From Marinithermus hydrothermalis DSM 14884 (lineage in GTDB: Bacteria > Deinococcota > Deinococci > Deinococcales > Marinithermaceae): a DNA stretch of 64,000 nucleotides. The stretch lies in contig NC_015387.1 of NCBI RefSeq assembly GCF_000195335.1, positions 1 through 64,000 of the forward strand. Reading direction: 5' to 3'. The translations under genes were made by a program, and so were the position numbers. This document shows, in pieces, positions 38,961 through 46,887 of the stretch; position 1 is the stretch's first letter; every line of letters begins with the position of its first letter. The notes under the pieces were generated by a model, which saw only the letters and a list, made by a program, of their open reading frames with translations, was not told where the DNA came from and searched no databases.

Positions 38961-39023
38961 ATCTTACCGGGTGGAGCGAACGCTCGGTCAAGCCTTGACC
39001 TTGAGCGAGCGCTTGGTTGATAC
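38961..39023. promoter_or_regulatory. Divergent promoters with paired TetR operators (fatty-acid regulon)
   Basis: Ligase promoter (minus): TTGACC at 38991-38986, 19 bp, TAAGAT at 38966-38961. Regulator promoter (plus): TTGACC at 38995-39000, 17 bp, TGATAC at 39018-39023. Each spacer holds a near-palindrome next to the -35 box: GAGCGAACGCTC (38974-38985) and GAGCGAGCGCTT (39003-39014). These are probable binding sites of the regulator, which would then repress both directions. Confidence 0.75.
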
Positions 39024-39030
39024 TGGGAGC

Positions 39031-39627
39031 ATGCACCCCACACCAAGGGGGCGCCGGGCCGGGATCCTGGCCGCCGCCGCTCGGTTGTTTCGCACGCAGG
39101 GGTTCGAGCGCACCACGGTGCGCCAGATCGCCGACGCGGTTGGTCTCCAGTCCGGCAGCCTCTTCCACCACTTCAAAAGCAAGGAAGCGATCCTCCTCGC
39201 GGTCATGGAGGACGGGGTGCGCCAGGCCATCGCGGCCGCCGACCGGGCCCTCGCGGCCGCCGACACGCCCCCGGAACGCCTCCGGGCCCTGGTGCGGGCG
39301 CACCTCGAGACCCTCCTCGGCCCGGCGAAGGACGCGCTCGCGGTCCTCCTCTACGAGTGGCGCGCCTTGAGCCCCGAGGCCCGGGAGCGCCTGATCGCGC
39401 TGCGCGACGCGTACGAGGCCCGCTGGCAACAGGTTCTGGACGAACTCGCGCGCGAAGGCCGCGCCCCTCAGGACACCCGGTTGTACCGCCGCTACCTCCT
39501 GGGGGCGCTGAACTGGGCGCACGAGTGGTACCGCCCCAAGGGCGAGCTCAGCGTGGCCGTGCTCGCCGAGCGCTTTGCGGCCTTCGCCTTGGGCGAGGCG
39601 CCGAAAGGAGGCCGTGATGGAGTTTAG
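39031..39627 (+). CDS. TetR-family repressor of fatty-acid degradation (FadR-like)
   Basis: 198 residues. Helix-turn-helix at ~8-55 (AAARLFRTQGFERTTVRQIADAVGL...SLFHHFKSKEAILLAVM). The C-terminal ligand domain is typical of acyl-CoA-responsive TetR proteins. It is located between a divergent acyl-CoA ligase and a downstream beta-oxidation operon, and overlaps the acyl-CoA dehydrogenase start by 11 bp. I infer that it senses acyl-CoA, as FadR of Thermus/Bacillus does. The TGATAC box is 7 nt before the ATG. Confidence 0.88.
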   Translation: MHPTPRGRRAGILAAAARLFRTQGFERTTVRQIADAVGLQSGSLFHHFKSKEAILLAVMEDGVRQAIAAADRALAAADTPPERLRALVRAHLETLLGPAKDALAVLLYEWRALSPEARERLIALRDAYEARWQQVLDELAREGRAPQDTRLYRRYLLGALNWAHEWYRPKGELSVAVLAERFAAFALGEAPKGGRDGV

Positions 39628-40753
39628 CCTCACCCCCGAACAACGCGCGATCCAGACCCTCGCCCAGCGCTTCGCCCGCGAGGTGATCGCCCCCCAGGCG
39701 GCGGCCCACGACCAAAACGGCCGGTTTCCCGCGGCCATCGTGGAGGAAGGGCGGCGGCTTGGGCTCGTGAACCTCCGCGTGCCCGAGGCCCACGGCGGCG
39801 GCGGCCTCGGTGTCCTCGAGGTCGTCCTGGTGGCGGAAGCGCTCGCGTGGGGGTGCGTGGGGATTGCCGCCGCGATGCTCCTCAACAACCTCGCGGCGGA
39901 CGCCCTGCGCCTCGCGGGCACCCCGGCCCAGCAGCGCCGCTACTACGCCCGGCTCGCCGAGGGGTTCGCGGCCTACGCCCTGACCGAGCCCCATGCGGGC
40001 TCCGACGCCGCCGCGATCCGCACACGGGCCCGCCCCACCCCGGACGGGTACGTCCTCACCGGCCGCAAAACCTGGATCTCCAACGCCCCGGTCGCGGACT
40101 TCTTCGTGGTCTTCGCCAAGACCGACCCCGAGGCCGGCCACGCCGGGATCAGCGCCTTCCTCGTGGACCGCGAGCAACCCGGCGTGCGGGTCGGCCCTCC
40201 CCTCGCGAAGCTAGGGCAGCGGGCCGCCCCGGCCGCGGAGGTCGTCTTCGACGAGGTCTCCCTCTCCCGGGAGGCCCTCTTGGGCCGGGAGGGCGAGGGG
40301 TTCAAGCTCGCGATGCGCGTCTTCGACCATAGCCGCCCCATGGTCGCGGCCTTCGCGGTCGGCCTCGCCCAGCGCGCCCTGGACGAAGCCCTGCGCTACG
40401 CTACGCAGCGCACCGCGTTCGGCCAGCCCATCGCGCGCTTCCAGGGGGTGGGGTTCAAGCTCGCGGAGATGGGGATGCACACCCAGGCCGCGCGGCTCCT
40501 CACCTACCACGCCGCCTGGAAGGCCGACCAAGGCCAGCCCAACACCCTCGAGGCCGCGTACGCCAAGGCCTTCGCCGCGGACCACGCGATGCAAGCCGCC
40601 CTCGAAGCGGTCCAGATCCACGGCGGGTACGGGTACAGCCCCGAGTACCCCGTCGAGAAACTCATGCGCGACGCGAAACTCCTGCAGATCTACGAGGGCA
40701 CCTCGGAGATCCAGCGCGTCATCATGACGCGCGAACTCGTGGGGAGGTTGTGA
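39617..40753 (+). CDS. Acyl-CoA dehydrogenase
   Basis: 378 residues from the ATG at 39617 ([12 protein letters not shown]), with AAGGAGG upstream inside the TetR gene. FAD enzyme that introduces the first double bond in beta-oxidation. Landmarks are [13 protein letters not shown] (near 116), [19 protein letters not shown] and the catalytic Glu in [16 protein letters not shown] at the C-terminus. Its stop overlaps the thiolase start (TGATG). Confidence 0.94.
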   Translation: MEFSLTPEQRAIQTLAQRFAREVIAPQAAAHDQNGRFPAAIVEEGRRLGLVNLRVPEAHGGGGLGVLEVVLVAEALAWGCVGIAAAMLLNNLAADALRLAGTPAQQRRYYARLAEGFAAYALTEPHAGSDAAAIRTRARPTPDGYVLTGRKTWISNAPVADFFVVFAKTDPEAGHAGISAFLVDREQPGVRVGPPLAKLGQRAAPAAEVVFDEVSLSREALLGREGEGFKLAMRVFDHSRPMVAAFAVGLAQRALDEALRYATQRTAFGQPIARFQGVGFKLAEMGMHTQAARLLTYHAAWKADQGQPNTLEAAYAKAFAADHAMQAALEAVQIHGGYGYSPEYPVEKLMRDAKLLQIYEGTSEIQRVIMTRELVGRL

Positions 40754-41907
40754 TGGGCGAACCCGTGATCCTGGAGGCGGTACGCACCCCGATCGGCAAG
40801 CGGAACGGCGCCCTGCGCGAGGTGCGGCCGGACGCGCTTTATGCCCACGCCCTGAACGCCCTCGTGCGCCGCGCGGGCCTCGAGCCGCACCGGGTGGAGG
40901 ACGTGATCACCGGGTGCGTGACCCAAGCCGGCGAGCAAGGCGCGAACGTGGGGCGGCTTGCGGTCCTGCTGTCCGACCTGCCCGAGACCGTTCCCGCCGT
41001 CACCCTCAACCGCATGTGCGGCTCGAGCCAGCAGGCCATCCACTTCGCCGCGCAGGCCGTCGCGGCGGGGGACGCCCGCTACGTGATCGCGGGCGGGGTG
41101 GAGAGCATGACGCGTGCCCCCATGTTCAGCGACATCGGCGGGGGGTTCGAGCGGTTGAACCCGGACCTGTTCGCCCGGTACGAGCTCGTGCACCAGGGCG
41201 AGTCCGCCGAACGCATCGCCCTGCGCTACGGCCTCACGCGCGAAGCGCTCGACGCCTACGGGTACGAAAGCCACCGGCGCGCCGCGGCGGCCACCCGGGC
41301 CGGCCACTACGCCCCCCAGCTCGTTCCCGTGGAGGGACTGGACGCCGAGGGGCGGCCCTTTCTCCTCGAGCACGACGAAGGCATCCGCTTCGCGCCGGAC
41401 CTCGAGAAGATGCGCGCCCTCCCCCCGGCCTTCCGTCCGGACGGGAGGGTGACCGCGGGGAACTCGAGCCAGATCTCGGACGGCGCGGCGGCCGTCCTCA
41501 TCGGGGACCGCGCGGTCGCCGAGGCCGACGGGTTCCGGCCCCGCGCGCGGTTTCGGAGCCGGGTGGTCGTGGCGGGGGACCCCACCCTGCAGCTCCTCGA
41601 GGTGATCCCCGCCACGCGCCGGGCCCTCGAGCGCGCGGGGTTGACCCTTGCGGACATCGACGTGATCGAGATCAACGAGGCCTTCGCCAGCGTAGTGCTG
41701 GCCTGGGCGGAAGCGGTGGGGGCGGACCTGGAGCGCGTCAACCCCGCCGGCGGCGCGATCGCGCACGGGCACCCCCTGGGCGCCACGGGCGCGGTCCTTA
41801 TGACCAAGCTCGTGCACGCCCTCGAGCAACGGGATGGGCGGTTCGGGCTTCAGGTGATGTGCATCGGGCACGGGATGGCCACGGCCACCGTGATCGAACG
41901 CCTTTAG
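40753..41907 (+). CDS. Thiolase (acetyl-CoA acyltransferase)
   Basis: 384 residues. Nucleophilic Cys in [13 protein letters not shown] (near 88), His in [15 protein letters not shown] (near 343), and a C-terminal Cys in [14 protein letters not shown]. The last motif departs from the usual CxGGGxG (CIGHGMA). It performs the last step of beta-oxidation, cleaving 3-ketoacyl-CoA. A GTG three bases earlier is an alternative start. Confidence 0.93.
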   Translation: MGEPVILEAVRTPIGKRNGALREVRPDALYAHALNALVRRAGLEPHRVEDVITGCVTQAGEQGANVGRLAVLLSDLPETVPAVTLNRMCGSSQQAIHFAAQAVAAGDARYVIAGGVESMTRAPMFSDIGGGFERLNPDLFARYELVHQGESAERIALRYGLTREALDAYGYESHRRAAAATRAGHYAPQLVPVEGLDAEGRPFLLEHDEGIRFAPDLEKMRALPPAFRPDGRVTAGNSSQISDGAAAVLIGDRAVAEADGFRPRARFRSRVVVAGDPTLQLLEVIPATRRALERAGLTLADIDVIEINEAFASVVLAWAEAVGADLERVNPAGGAIAHGHPLGATGAVLMTKLVHALEQRDGRFGLQVMCIGHGMATATVIERL

Positions 41908-41917
41908 GGAGGACGGG

Positions 41918-42679
41918 ATGGAGCTGCAAGGGAGGAGCGTACTCGTGACCGGCGGGGCCTCCGGGCTCGGGGCGGCCACCGCCCGGCGGATGGCGGCGTT
42001 GGGAGCGTTTGTGGTGATCGCGGACCTGGACCTCGAGGGCGAGGCCCTGGCCGCGGCGCTTGGAGGGAACGCGGCCTTCGTGCCAACCGACGTGACCGAC
42101 CCCGAGGCGGTCGCGGCCGCGCTGCACCAAGCCCAAGCGCGCGCCCCCCTCGCCGTGCTCGTGAACTGCGCCGGCATCGCCCTCGCCGAGAAGATCCTGG
42201 GCCGGGAGGGGCCCCACGACCTCGAGGCCTTCGCCCGCGTGGTGCAGGTCAACCTCGTCGGGACCTTTAACGCGCTGCGCCTCGCGGCCTGGGCCATGAA
42301 GGACAACCCTCCGAACGCGGACGGGGAGCGCGGCGTCATCATAAATACCGCGTCCGTCGCGGCCTTCGAAGGCCAGGTCGGCCAGGCCGCCTACAGCGCC
42401 GCTAAGGGCGGCGTGGCCGCCTTGACCCTCCCCGCGGCCCGCGAGCTCGCGCGGCACGGGATCCGCGTCGTGACGATCGCGCCCGGCATCTTCGACACCC
42501 CCATGCTCCACGGTCTTCCCGAGCCCGCCCGGGCCGCCCTCGCTCAGCAGGTGCCCTTCCCCGCGCGGCTCGGTCGGCCGGAGGAGTACGCGGCGCTTGT
42601 GGCGCACATCGTGGAGAACCCCATGCTCAACGGCGCGGTGATCCGACTGGACGGTGCGCTCCGCCTGCCCCCGAGGTGA
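41918..42679 (+). CDS. Short-chain 3-hydroxyacyl-CoA dehydrogenase (SDR, HSD10-like)
   Basis: 253 residues. NAD motif TGGASGLG (near 11), NCAG, Ser in [17 protein letters not shown] and Tyr-x3-Lys in YSAAKGG. The stretch [18 protein letters not shown] is typical of type-2 3-hydroxyacyl-CoA dehydrogenases, which would supply the missing 3-hydroxyacyl oxidation step between the dehydrogenase and the thiolase. Preceded 10 bp earlier by the thiolase stop. Confidence 0.9.
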   Translation: MELQGRSVLVTGGASGLGAATARRMAALGAFVVIADLDLEGEALAAALGGNAAFVPTDVTDPEAVAAALHQAQARAPLAVLVNCAGIALAEKILGREGPHDLEAFARVVQVNLVGTFNALRLAAWAMKDNPPNADGERGVIINTASVAAFEGQVGQAAYSAAKGGVAALTLPAARELARHGIRVVTIAPGIFDTPMLHGLPEPARAALAQQVPFPARLGRPEEYAALVAHIVENPMLNGAVIRLDGALRLPPR

Positions 42680-42681
42680 GC

Positions 42682-43545
42682 ATGACCGCCCCCCTCCTCC
42701 TGGACCTCACCCGGCTCCTGCCCGGCCCCCTCGCGGCCAAGATCCTCGGCGCGATGGGGTGGCGTGTCCACCGCCTCCTCCCCCCCCAGGGGGACCCCCT
42801 AGCGCGCCTCGCGCCCAAGACCCACGCCTGGCTGAACGCCGAAAAGACCGAGGAGATCTGCGACCTCAAGCACCCCGCGGGCCGCGCGCGCCTCGCCGAG
42901 CTCGTGCGCGAAGCTACCGCCCTCATCGAGAACAACCGCCCCGGCGTGATGGAACGCCTCGGCGTCGGACCGGACGCGCTGTTGTCCATAAACCCCCGCC
43001 TCGTGTACGTGCGCCTCGCCGGCCATCCCGACCCCGCCCTTCGAGACGCGCCCGGCCACGACCTCACCTACCTCGCGGCCGCCGGCCTCCTCGAGCGCCT
43101 CGAGGCGGCCTGGCCCCACGCCCAGCTCGCGGACGTGACCGGCGCCCTCTGGGCGGCCCTCGCCGTCCTCGAGGGCGTACGCCGCGGGGGCGGGTTCTAC
43201 CCGGTGCACCTCGAGATCGCCCCCCGGGTGTTCGCCTACCCCCCGATCCCGTACCTGGACGGGAGCGTGGTGTGCTACGGAGTGTACCCCGCCGCCCAAG
43301 GGCGGGTGGCCCTCGCCGCGCTCGAGCCGCACCTGTGGGCGCGGTTCTGCCAAGCGGCCGGGAAGGCGGCGTGGCGGGACGCGGCCTTCACCCCCGCGCG
43401 GCCGGAGAACCCGGTGTGGCTCGAGGTCATAGCCTGGTTCCGGGAGCGCCCGGCCGAGGCGTGGGAGGTGTGGGCCCAAAGGCACGCGCTGCCCCTCCGC
43501 GCGGTGCGGACGGGCGGAGTTCCTGGGGGGATCCGGCCCTGGTGA
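42682..43545 (+). CDS. CaiB/BaiF-type CoA-transferase or acyl-CoA racemase, short form
   Basis: 287 residues from the ATG at 42682. Family III features are LTRLLPGPLAAKILGAMGWRVHRL at the start, LIENNRPGVMERLGVG, and ADVTGALWAALAVLEG near residue 155, where the catalytic Asp (of ADV) is kept. Typical members are 350-400 residues, so this one is about 80 short at its C-terminal part; alpha-methylacyl-CoA racemases are the closest in length. It could handle branched acyl-CoAs for the beta-oxidation operon, of which it is the last gene. Confidence 0.8.
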   Translation: MTAPLLLDLTRLLPGPLAAKILGAMGWRVHRLLPPQGDPLARLAPKTHAWLNAEKTEEICDLKHPAGRARLAELVREATALIENNRPGVMERLGVGPDALLSINPRLVYVRLAGHPDPALRDAPGHDLTYLAAAGLLERLEAAWPHAQLADVTGALWAALAVLEGVRRGGGFYPVHLEIAPRVFAYPPIPYLDGSVVCYGVYPAAQGRVALAALEPHLWARFCQAAGKAAWRDAAFTPARPENPVWLEVIAWFRERPAEAWEVWAQRHALPLRAVRTGGVPGGIRPW

Positions 43546-43681
43546 GGGCCGGGTGCGTGCCTCACGTGAAACACCCTGGGCGCGGCGTTGGGCGGGAGGC
43601 TTTTGTGGGGCCCGCCGGCCCCGGGTAAGGGCCGTGGGGGCAGTGGTCCCCAGGCATCTTGGGGGGGTGGCCGATAAGGGC

Positions 43682-43710
43682 TTGCCAAAGCGGGGCACTC
43701 GTTGTACCAT
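43682..43710 (+). promoter_or_regulatory. Promoter of the tRNA-Gln/Glu/Glu cluster
   Basis: TTGCCA (43682-43687), a 17-bp spacer and TACCAT (43705-43710), 33 nt before tRNA-Gln. The rest of the spacer 43546-43681 shows nothing recognisable. Confidence 0.65.
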
Positions 43711-43742
43711 AATGCCTGCCTGGCGGGAGCCAGGACCCCTGG

Positions 43743-43816
43743 TGGGGCGTCGTCTAATGGCAGGACAGCGGACTCTGGATCCGCCGGTCGTGGTTCGAGT
43801 CCACGCGCCCCAGCCA
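43743..43816 (+). tRNA. tRNA-Gln (anticodon CTG)
   Basis: The acceptor TGGGGCG pairs with CGCCCCA. The anticodon stem GCGGA/TCCGC has loop CTCTGGA, giving CTG. T-arm GGTTCGAGTCC, CCA encoded. 74 nt. Confidence 0.96.
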
Positions 43817-43819
43817 AGT

Positions 43820-43894
43820 GGCCCCTTCGACTAGCGGTTAGGTCACCGCCCTTTCAAGGCGGCGGCACGGGTTCGAGTCCCGTAGGGGTCACCA
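43820..43894 (+). tRNA. tRNA-Glu (anticodon TTC)
   Basis: The acceptor GGCCCCT pairs with AGGGGTC (one G-U). The anticodon stem CCGCC/GGCGG has loop CTTTCAA, giving TTC. CCA encoded. Three bases after tRNA-Gln, so one transcript. Confidence 0.96.
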
Positions 43895-43916
43895 CCAAAG
43901 GCCCGAGCCGCATCAC

Positions 43917-43992
43917 GGCCCCATCGTCTAGTGGCCTAGGACGCCGCCCTCTCACGGCGGTAACGGGGGTTCGAATCCCCCTGGGGTCACCA
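43917..43992 (+). tRNA. tRNA-Glu (anticodon CTC)
   Basis: The acceptor GGCCCCA pairs with TGGGGTC. The anticodon stem CCGCC/GGCGG has loop CTCTCAC, giving CTC. CCA encoded. Second Glu isoacceptor, 22 bp after the first. Confidence 0.96.
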
Positions 43993-44051
43993 GAGCGGCT
44001 CGGGCCATTCCTTTTCTTTGATCCCCACCCCCTTCCAATGTAATGAGCCAT

Positions 44052-44080
44052 ACGTCAATACCCCACGGGGGGTATATACT
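44052..44080 (+). promoter_or_regulatory. trxB promoter with CsoR/CstR-like operator in the spacer
   Basis: TATACT (44075-44080) is the -10, with a weak ACGTCA at 44052-44057 in the -35 position, 17 bp apart. The spacer is almost exactly the palindrome ATACCCC-ACGG-GGGGTAT (44058-44075), the shape of CsoR-family operators that answer to copper or persulfide. Confidence 0.65.
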
Positions 44081-44115
44081 GTGGGCGGTTGTGCCGGAAG
44101 GCACGGGAGGCGCAT

Positions 44116-45099
44116 ATGGAGTTCAAGATCGGCGAACACGGCGGAACCAAACCCCAGGACGACGCTTACGACGTGGTCATCATCGGCGGGGGGCCGGCGG
44201 GCCTCACGGCCGGCATCTACACGGGCCGTGCGGAACTCAAGACCGTCATCATCGAAAAAGGCCTTCCCGGCGGGCAGATCGCCCAGACCGAGGAGGTCGA
44301 GAACTACCCCGGCTTCCCCGAAGGTATCTCCGGCCCCGAGCTCGCCCAGCGCATGGCCGAGCAAGCCCAAAAGTTCGGGGCGGAGATCGTCATGGACGAG
44401 GTCCAGGGCCTCGAGCGCACGGAGGACGGCTTCCTCGTGCGGGGGTTTGAGCGCACCTACCGCGCGAAGGCCGTCATCGTAGCGAGTGGCGCGAACCCCC
44501 GGAGGCTGGGTGTGCCCGGCGAGGACAAGTTCTACGGGCGCGGCGTCTCCACCTGCGCTACCTGCGATGGTTTCTTCTACAAAGGCAAGCGCGTCGTCGT
44601 CGTGGGCGGCGGGGACGCGGCGGTTGAGGAGGGCCTCTTCCTCACCAAGTTCGCCGAGAAGGTCACGATCATCCACCGGCGCGACGAGCTCCGCGCCAAC
44701 AAGGTCGCTCAGGCCCGCGCCTTCAACAACCCCAAGATCGACTTCCTCTGGAGCCACGTCGTCACCGAGATCCTCGGCGAGGACCAGGTAACCGGCGTCA
44801 AGGTCAAGAACCTCAAGACCGGGGAAGAGTACGTCTACGAGACGGACGGGGTCTTCATCTTCATCGGGCACGAGCCCAACACCGCTTACCTCAAGGGGGT
44901 GCTCGAGCTTCGCCCCGACGGGTACATCAAGGTCACGGACGAGGTCTACACCTCCGTGCCGGGCGTCTTCGCCGCGGGGGACGTGGCGGACCCCATCTAC
45001 CGCCAGCTCACCACGAGCGTCGGCGCGGGAACCCGCGCAGCGATGGTCGCGGAGCGCTACATCGCCGAGCAAGAAGAAACCGCTCAGACGCGCGCGTAA
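44116..45099 (+). CDS. trxB: Thioredoxin reductase
   Basis: 327 residues from the ATG at 44116, with GGAGG nine bases upstream. FAD motif [14 protein letters not shown] (near 20), redox centre CATC (in [11 protein letters not shown], near 145), NADPH-binding [16 protein letters not shown] and the C-terminal FAD motif [10 protein letters not shown]. Reduces thioredoxin with NADPH. Compared with E. coli TrxB it carries a short N-terminal extension of ~15 residues. A CsoR-like operator in its promoter suggests thiol or metal-stress control. Confidence 0.95.
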   Translation: MEFKIGEHGGTKPQDDAYDVVIIGGGPAGLTAGIYTGRAELKTVIIEKGLPGGQIAQTEEVENYPGFPEGISGPELAQRMAEQAQKFGAEIVMDEVQGLERTEDGFLVRGFERTYRAKAVIVASGANPRRLGVPGEDKFYGRGVSTCATCDGFFYKGKRVVVVGGGDAAVEEGLFLTKFAEKVTIIHRRDELRANKVAQARAFNNPKIDFLWSHVVTEILGEDQVTGVKVKNLKTGEEYVYETDGVFIFIGHEPNTAYLKGVLELRPDGYIKVTDEVYTSVPGVFAAGDVADPIYRQLTTSVGAGTRAAMVAERYIAEQEETAQTRA

Positions 45100-45142
45100 A
45101 CCTAATGGTGCGGAGCCCCCCGCCCAGGGCGGGGGTGTTCTA

Positions 45143-45171
45143 TTGCAAAGCCCGGGGGCGTATCGTATCCT
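45143..45171 (+). promoter_or_regulatory. Promoter of tRNA-Val
   Basis: TTGCAA (45143-45148), a 17-bp spacer and TATCCT (45166-45171). The tRNA begins 59 nt downstream, leaving a 5' leader to be processed. Confidence 0.65.
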
Positions 45172-45230
45172 GGATAAGCGGGAGTCTCGAGGCGGTCTGT
45201 GCCGTCAGGGACGCAAAAACTCCGCTGAAG

Positions 45231-45307
45231 GGGCGGTTAGCTCAGCTGGCTAGAGCACCTGCCTTACAAGCAGGGGGTCGGCGGTTCGAGTCCGTCACCG
45301 CCCACCA
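45231..45307 (+). tRNA. tRNA-Val (anticodon TAC)
   Basis: The acceptor GGGCGGT pairs with ACCGCCC. The anticodon stem CCTGC/GCAGG has loop CTTACAA, giving TAC. T-arm GGTTCGAGTCC, CCA encoded. 77 nt. Confidence 0.97.
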
Positions 45308-45319
45308 CGTTGGGAAGCA

Positions 45320-45352
45320 CCCCAGGTCGATCGACCTGGGGCGTTTTAATTG
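45320..45352 (+). terminator. Terminator of tRNA-Val
   Basis: A perfect 22-base palindrome (11 + 11, arms CCCCAGGTCGA and TCGACCTGGGG) starting 13 nt after the tRNA, followed by GCGTTTTAATT. Confidence 0.8.
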
Positions 45353-45433
45353 CATGGGGGTAGGGCCGGCACTTAAAGAAAGCAAGCCCCTAATGGGGAT
45401 CTGAGGACATCCACCCGGACTAACAAGCATTGA

Positions 45434-45463
45434 TTGCGAAAGTATCGCGAAATGGAATATAAA
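45434..45463 (+). promoter_or_regulatory. Promoter of the interrupted winged-helix gene
   Basis: TTGCGA (45434-45439), an 18-bp spacer and TATAAA (45458-45463), 49 nt before the ATG at 45512, which has AGGAGGGG upstream. The surrounding 45341-45511 is clearly A+T-richer than the genome. Confidence 0.55.
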
Positions 45464-45580
45464 GTGGTGTACGGAATGCACAAACAGGGCACCGATTGTC
45501 AGGAGGGGTGCATGGACAAAAATGAGGTTAACGAAGCCTTTGAAATCCTTCTAGAGGAGATCGAAATGGTGACGAATAGT

Positions 45581-46780
45581 TTAACTCAAAACTTGCACTT
45601 ATGCACCCTGGGGATACCTATGCGCCAGGACCACTTGAAAGGGGCCGCTGGTTTCCCGTCTGATGACGGGTGCCATGACCCAAGCGGCCCTGTCCCTACT
45701 TTGGACCCTCCTGGCCCTTTTGCCAAGCCCCCACCTCCAGGAATCCCTCAAGGCCCTGCTCTTGCTCCTCCTCCACGGCCACGGCAAGGCCAGACCCCAG
45801 CACAGCCAGGTCAAGTCCCCCTCCGCCCTCTCTCGCTTCCTCAACCGCTACCCCTGGCCCACCCGCGCTCTCATCCGCCTGGCAAGAAAAGAGGCCGAGA
45901 AAGCCCTGGACCGGGCCAGAAAGAAAAAAGGCCCCAAGCCCCGTCTCCTGGTGGTCCTGGACCTAGTCACTCTGGAGAAGCGGGGCCGTTTCCAGGCCCT
46001 GCCCCTCTCCTTTTTTCACGGCAAGTGGGGACTCCATCTGGTGGTCCTCTACCTCGTCTACGGAGACCTCCGCATCCCTTGGGCCTACCGCCTCTGGCGG
46101 GGCAAGGGGGAGAAGGCCCTCTCCCGCCTGGCCCTAAGCCTCCTGGCCTCTCTGCCCCCCTGGATGCGCCGGGCCTTCCGGATACGGGTGGCCGCGGATG
46201 CGGCCTTTGGCACCACCTGGTTCCTTTTCGGGGTGAAGCGGTTGGGTTTTGAAGCGGTGGTGGGGATGCGGCGGGACCGGAGGCTGCGGGAAGGGGGGAG
46301 GCTTGGGGACCTCAGGCGGCAGGGGAGCCGGGTCTACCTTTGGGGGCTTTCCTTCCCGGTCTGGGTGGCCTGGTACCGCTACCCCCTGCCCCAAGGGGGC
46401 TGGGAGTGGCGGTACGTGGTGGCCACCTTTCCCGCCACGCCCCGGACGGCGCTCACTTGGGGAAAGAGGCGGTTTGCCATAGAGCACTTCTTCCGCGCCG
46501 CGAAAAGCGAGTTCTCCCTGGGGCAGTTTGGGCAGCGGACGGCTTTGGGGGTGCACCGTTTTCTGGTGCTTTCCCTTCTGGCCTACCTGTTGGCCCACTG
46601 GGTGGGCATGGAGGGGGAAGGAAGCTGGCGGGAGGCCAGGGAGCGGGCGGCGCGGGTTCTCTTGCCTGAGCTCGTGGTGCAGGTCGCCCTGCGGGAGCTC
46701 TATGCCCTGGGTCTCTGGCCGCCGGGGGGAGGGGGTGAAGGTTTATGCGGGATATGCGGGAGGTGCAAGTTTTGAGTTAA
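45581..46780 (+). mobile_element. IS701-like insertion sequence, copy 1 (intact)
   Basis: 1192-bp element at 45585-46776, flanked by 4-bp target duplications TTAA (45581-45584 and 46777-46780). Terminal inverted repeats are 14 bp and perfect: CTCAAAACTTGCAC at the left and its complement at the right. It contains one transposase gene. It sits inside the winged-helix gene at codon 25. A second copy lies at 52074-53264. Confidence 0.95.
45663..46775 (+). CDS. DDE transposase, IS701/IS4-like (copy 1)
   Basis: 370 residues. The catalytic acidic residues can be placed: Asp in LVVLDLVTLEKRG (near 98), Asp in RVAADAAFGTTWF (near 180) and Glu in RFAIEHFFRAAKSEFSL (near 275), the last being the YREK-like helix of IS4-type enzymes. 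The N-terminus is helical and Leu-rich. The stop codon lies inside the right terminal repeat. The full-length frame suggests it is functional. IS701 assignment rests on motif layout and the 4-bp duplication, so treat the family name as provisional. Confidence 0.88.
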   Translation: MTGAMTQAALSLLWTLLALLPSPHLQESLKALLLLLLHGHGKARPQHSQVKSPSALSRFLNRYPWPTRALIRLARKEAEKALDRARKKKGPKPRLLVVLDLVTLEKRGRFQALPLSFFHGKWGLHLVVLYLVYGDLRIPWAYRLWRGKGEKALSRLALSLLASLPPWMRRAFRIRVAADAAFGTTWFLFGVKRLGFEAVVGMRRDRRLREGGRLGDLRRQGSRVYLWGLSFPVWVAWYRYPLPQGGWEWRYVVATFPATPRTALTWGKRRFAIEHFFRAAKSEFSLGQFGQRTALGVHRFLVLSLLAYLLAHWVGMEGEGSWREARERAARVLLPELVVQVALRELYALGLWPPGGGGEGLCGICGRCKF

Positions 46781-46887
46781 ATGAGTCGGGTGCCGAAGCG
46801 TTTCGCCAGAAAGACGATGAAAAGGCGAGTAAAATCCTCGAGGAAGCAACTCAGCTGGAGGAGTTTCGGGAAAAAGTCCGTCGTCTT

